In this document: positions 61,474 through 64,000 of the stretch, piece after piece
How the letters are laid out: every line of letters begins with the position of its first letter
Position numbering within the stretch: position 1 is the first letter of the stretch
NCBI GenBank assembly: GCA_903904835.1
Contig: CAIVEI010000006.1
Coordinates: 1-64,000 of the forward strand
Length of the DNA stretch: 64,000 nucleotides
Reading direction: 5' to 3'
Source: an uncultured Schlesneria sp.
GTDB taxonomy: Bacteria > Planctomycetota > Planctomycetia > Planctomycetales > Planctomycetaceae
Program-made: the position numbers and the translations under genes
The notes under the pieces: model-generated
What the model was told of the DNA's origin: nothing
Seen by the model: only the letters and a program-made list of their open reading frames with translations
The model's database searches: none

Positions 61474-61556
61474 GTTTCACGCGAAGGCGCGGAGTCGCGA
61501 AGAAGACACAACAGTCGAATTCTTCCATTCGTGACTTCGCGCCTTCGTGTGAGACT
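61474..61556. repeat. hairpin-type dispersed repeat
   Basis: TCACGCGAAGGCGCGGAGTC...GACTTCGCGCCTTCGTGTGA. Confidence 0.75.
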
Positions 61557-61607
61557 GTTTTAGTTTTCTGTCGATGAAACATTTCGACATTACAGATTTC
61601 AATTTTT

Positions 61608-62879
61608 TTACAAACCGAACAGTTTTTTCAACGCGTTAATCAACCCGTGTGGGGTTCCTTCGCGAGCTTCGTCCTTGAGCGCTTCCAGCGGGGGATGGAG
61701 TAGCTTGTTGACGATTCGTTCGACCGTTCGTTCGATCTGTTCGCGGTCTTTTTCGTTCAGATGAGGGAGTTTATGGAACAGGCGATCGAGTTCGTCTCGA
61801 CTGACTCCATGCCAGTCCTGCATCAGTCGGGAGACGACTTCGCCGCTGGCCCGATGGTAGTACTCCGCCATGAATTTGGCGGTTTCTTCGTCGATGACTT
61901 CTCGTGCCTTATCGATTTCACGCACACGAGCTTTTCGGTTTTCTTCACAGGTATTTCTGAGGCTGTCGATGTCATACAGGAAGACGTTATCCAGGTCGCC
62001 GACATTGGTATCGAAATCGCGAGGCGCACCGAGATCGAGAATGAATGCGGTGCGGCCGGGGTTGGCGGCACGGACTTGTTTGAAGAGTTTTGCATCGACG
62101 ATCGGTTTGTCGGCACCGGTCGTGCTGACGATGACATCGGCCTGGCCGAGCCACTTGTTAAGATCGGACCAGGGAGCTGTTCGTCCACCCCATTCGGCAG
62201 CGACTCGCTCGGCCCGTTCAGGGCTTCGGTTGATGACGACGATGTCGCGAACCCCTTCGTCTTTCAGATACCGAAGGGTTTCTTCTGCCATTTCTCCCGC
62301 ACCGATGACCAGAACGAGTTTGTCAGCGAAATGATCAAAAATACTTTTCGCGAAGTCGCCGACGGCAACGCTGGCGATCGAAACTTTTCCTTCCGCCAGT
62401 CGCGTTTCCGAACGGACTCGACCGGACGTTCGGATTGCACCCTGGAACAGTGCATGAGCGACGGAACCACACGAACCTTGAGCTTCCGCGACGCGGTAGG
62501 CTTCGCGAACCTGATTGACGATTTGAGGTTCACCGAGGACCATGCTATCGAGCGACGAGATGACTTCGAACAGGTGTCTGACCGCTTCCGACCCGGTTGC
62601 GGCTCGCAGTTCGCCGACAAACTCGTCCAGCGGAACGTCGTGAAATTCCGAAAGGAATTGCGCCAGAAGAGGTGGAGTCAGCGGTTCGGCATCGGAAGGA
62701 CGGGCGACGTAAAGCTCGACTCGATTGCATGTCGAAAGGACGACCGATTCGGTTTCTGGAAAGCGTTCTTTCAGTCGTGCGTATGCGGCTGCCAATCGTT
62801 CAGGGGTGGCGAAAGCCAACCGCTCGCGAATCGCCAGTGGTGTCGTTTGGTGAGTGCAGTAAAGAGCGAGCAAATTCAT
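61608..62879 (-). CDS. hemA: glutamyl-tRNA reductase
   Basis: 'LSTCNRVELYV', 'MVLGEPQIVNQVREAY', 'VIGAGEMAEETLRYLKDEGV', 'DLGAPRDFD'. Confidence 0.96.
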   Translation of the reverse strand: MNLLALYCTHQTTPLAIRERLAFATPERLAAAYARLKERFPETESVVLSTCNRVELYVARPSDAEPLTPPLLAQFLSEFHDVPLDEFVGELRAATGSEAVRHLFEVISSLDSMVLGEPQIVNQVREAYRVAEAQGSCGSVAHALFQGAIRTSGRVRSETRLAEGKVSIASVAVGDFAKSIFDHFADKLVLVIGAGEMAEETLRYLKDEGVRDIVVINRSPERAERVAAEWGGRTAPWSDLNKWLGQADVIVSTTGADKPIVDAKLFKQVRAANPGRTAFILDLGAPRDFDTNVGDLDNVFLYDIDSLRNTCEENRKARVREIDKAREVIDEETAKFMAEYYHRASGEVVSRLMQDWHGVSRDELDRLFHKLPHLNEKDREQIERTVERIVNKLLHPPLEALKDEAREGTPHGLINALKKLFGL

Positions 62880-63817
62880 GGTGCCCGTCCTTCTGCTGCT
62901 GCTGCTGCTTCAGAAGCGACTGGTGCTGAACCGTGGATCGATCGCATCCCAACGGCGGCGGTCAGCATCTGTAAGCCGATCATTGTGACAAGCAGAAATC
63001 CGCAAGCCCATGCCGTTAGAAGTGCCACCTGTCGTCCTGGAGATCGTTTTTGTGTGAGCAACCAGACAAACAAGACACCCATCAACAGGCCCGTGATCGC
63101 TCCGCCGATGACGACCGGATCAGTCCAGGTCATGGGGAGTTCGCCCCCTTTGGCGAAAATTGACAGTCCAAATCCTGTCGCGATTCCAAACGCCTGGAAG
63201 GGGACTGCAGTCAGAATGGCCCATCGATTCAATCGTTCGATCAATTCCAGGTTCGGCAATTTCACAGCACTTGTCGTCATCAATCTCTTTTTCAGACGTC
63301 GATGCTGCCACAAATAAAGGAGACTTGAAACAAACCCGAGTAAGACAAAAGTCGTCCCCAGTCCGAGCATTGAAGCGTGCAGCATCTTCCAACCACGGTG
63401 ATAATCGAGCCGATGGCTGGGTGAGTCTGTCACAAAACGGGACGTGATCACGAGGGTGAGAATGACTGGCCACATCACCAGACCGGTCGCCAGTTCGCCG
63501 TCGGCCATGGTGACAAACAGGTAGACAAGAACGGCGAGCCAGGCGACGACCAACAGCCAGTCATGAGCGGAACTCAGAAGTGGCGGCAGATCTGACTGAT
63601 TCGACCGGTGCAAAAGGTAAAACGTGTGAGCGACCAGGCCGGCGACGGCGAGTAGTAACGAGACAATTCGAGCCAGTGCGTGCCGCCGCTTTAACTGGCT
63701 CAGTTCGCATGCGAACGCCAGTCCATAGCTTGCCAGAAAACAAATGACTGTCGTTTTCAACATGATCTCAATGACCGCTCTTGATTTCAGGAAATATACA
63801 GGGGAACCAATCTGCAT
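62876..63817 (-). CDS. CcsA/HemX-like cytochrome c assembly membrane protein
   Basis: Multi-TM protein, start overlaps the hemA 5' end; 'GWKMLHASMLGLGTTFVLLGFVSSLLYLWQHRRLK'. Confidence 0.75.
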   Translation of the reverse strand: MQIGSPVYFLKSRAVIEIMLKTTVICFLASYGLAFACELSQLKRRHALARIVSLLLAVAGLVAHTFYLLHRSNQSDLPPLLSSAHDWLLVVAWLAVLVYLFVTMADGELATGLVMWPVILTLVITSRFVTDSPSHRLDYHRGWKMLHASMLGLGTTFVLLGFVSSLLYLWQHRRLKKRLMTTSAVKLPNLELIERLNRWAILTAVPFQAFGIATGFGLSIFAKGGELPMTWTDPVVIGGAITGLLMGVLFVWLLTQKRSPGRQVALLTAWACGFLLVTMIGLQMLTAAVGMRSIHGSAPVASEAAAAAEGRAP

Positions 63818-64000
63818 TCAAACCTTGTCCGGCAACAGTACCAGGAACAACGACTTCGAATAGAGATTCATTCACGGCATGAGCAGGGGCAGTTTCATGA
63901 ATGCGGGTGCTCGATTTGCGTGGGACGGTGGCAATTGGGTTGCAGGGAAAGCGGATGCTGTGAGAATATGAGGTTTCCGGTTTTGAACGTTGAAGACATC

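Noticed and set aside
61761-63317. 518-aa plus-strand ORF
   Set aside because: Antisense to hemA and the CcsA-like gene, which have clear motifs; explained by antisense codon bias.

Overview
Planctomycete-type chromosomal window: PSCyt/DUF1549/DUF1553/DUF1501 gene pairs, DUF1559 pseudopilin-like protein, PVC haem-binding dehydrogenase, DUF1080/ThuA and DUF3299 proteins. Core genes include prs, murE-murF, carbonic anhydrase, an S1-domain protein, an adenylate kinase-like protein, hemA and a CcsA/HemX-like protein. The strongest unusual locus is at 1-4129: a Ro60/Rsr (TROVE+vWA) gene, then two tandem structured RNAs, then rtcB and rtcA. Each RNA carries tRNA T-arm, acceptor and D-arm modules in circularly permuted order, closed by a long Y-like terminal stem. 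A third large inverted-repeat structure lies between rtcB and rtcA. A second accessory locus (5.9-10.0 kb) has a Cys-rich secreted peptide, a signal-peptide/TM protein and a C39-like peptidase-TM-DUF1573 fusion. It ends near an opgC gene whose 5' leader is interrupted by a complete IS with TIRs and a 5-bp target duplication; the transposase has an in-frame TGA. Further features are a protein-glycosyltransferase island (13.3-24.2 kb) and dense dispersed repeats (24.2-25.9 kb, 59.1-61.6 kb). Everything was read by eye; no homology search or folding program was run.
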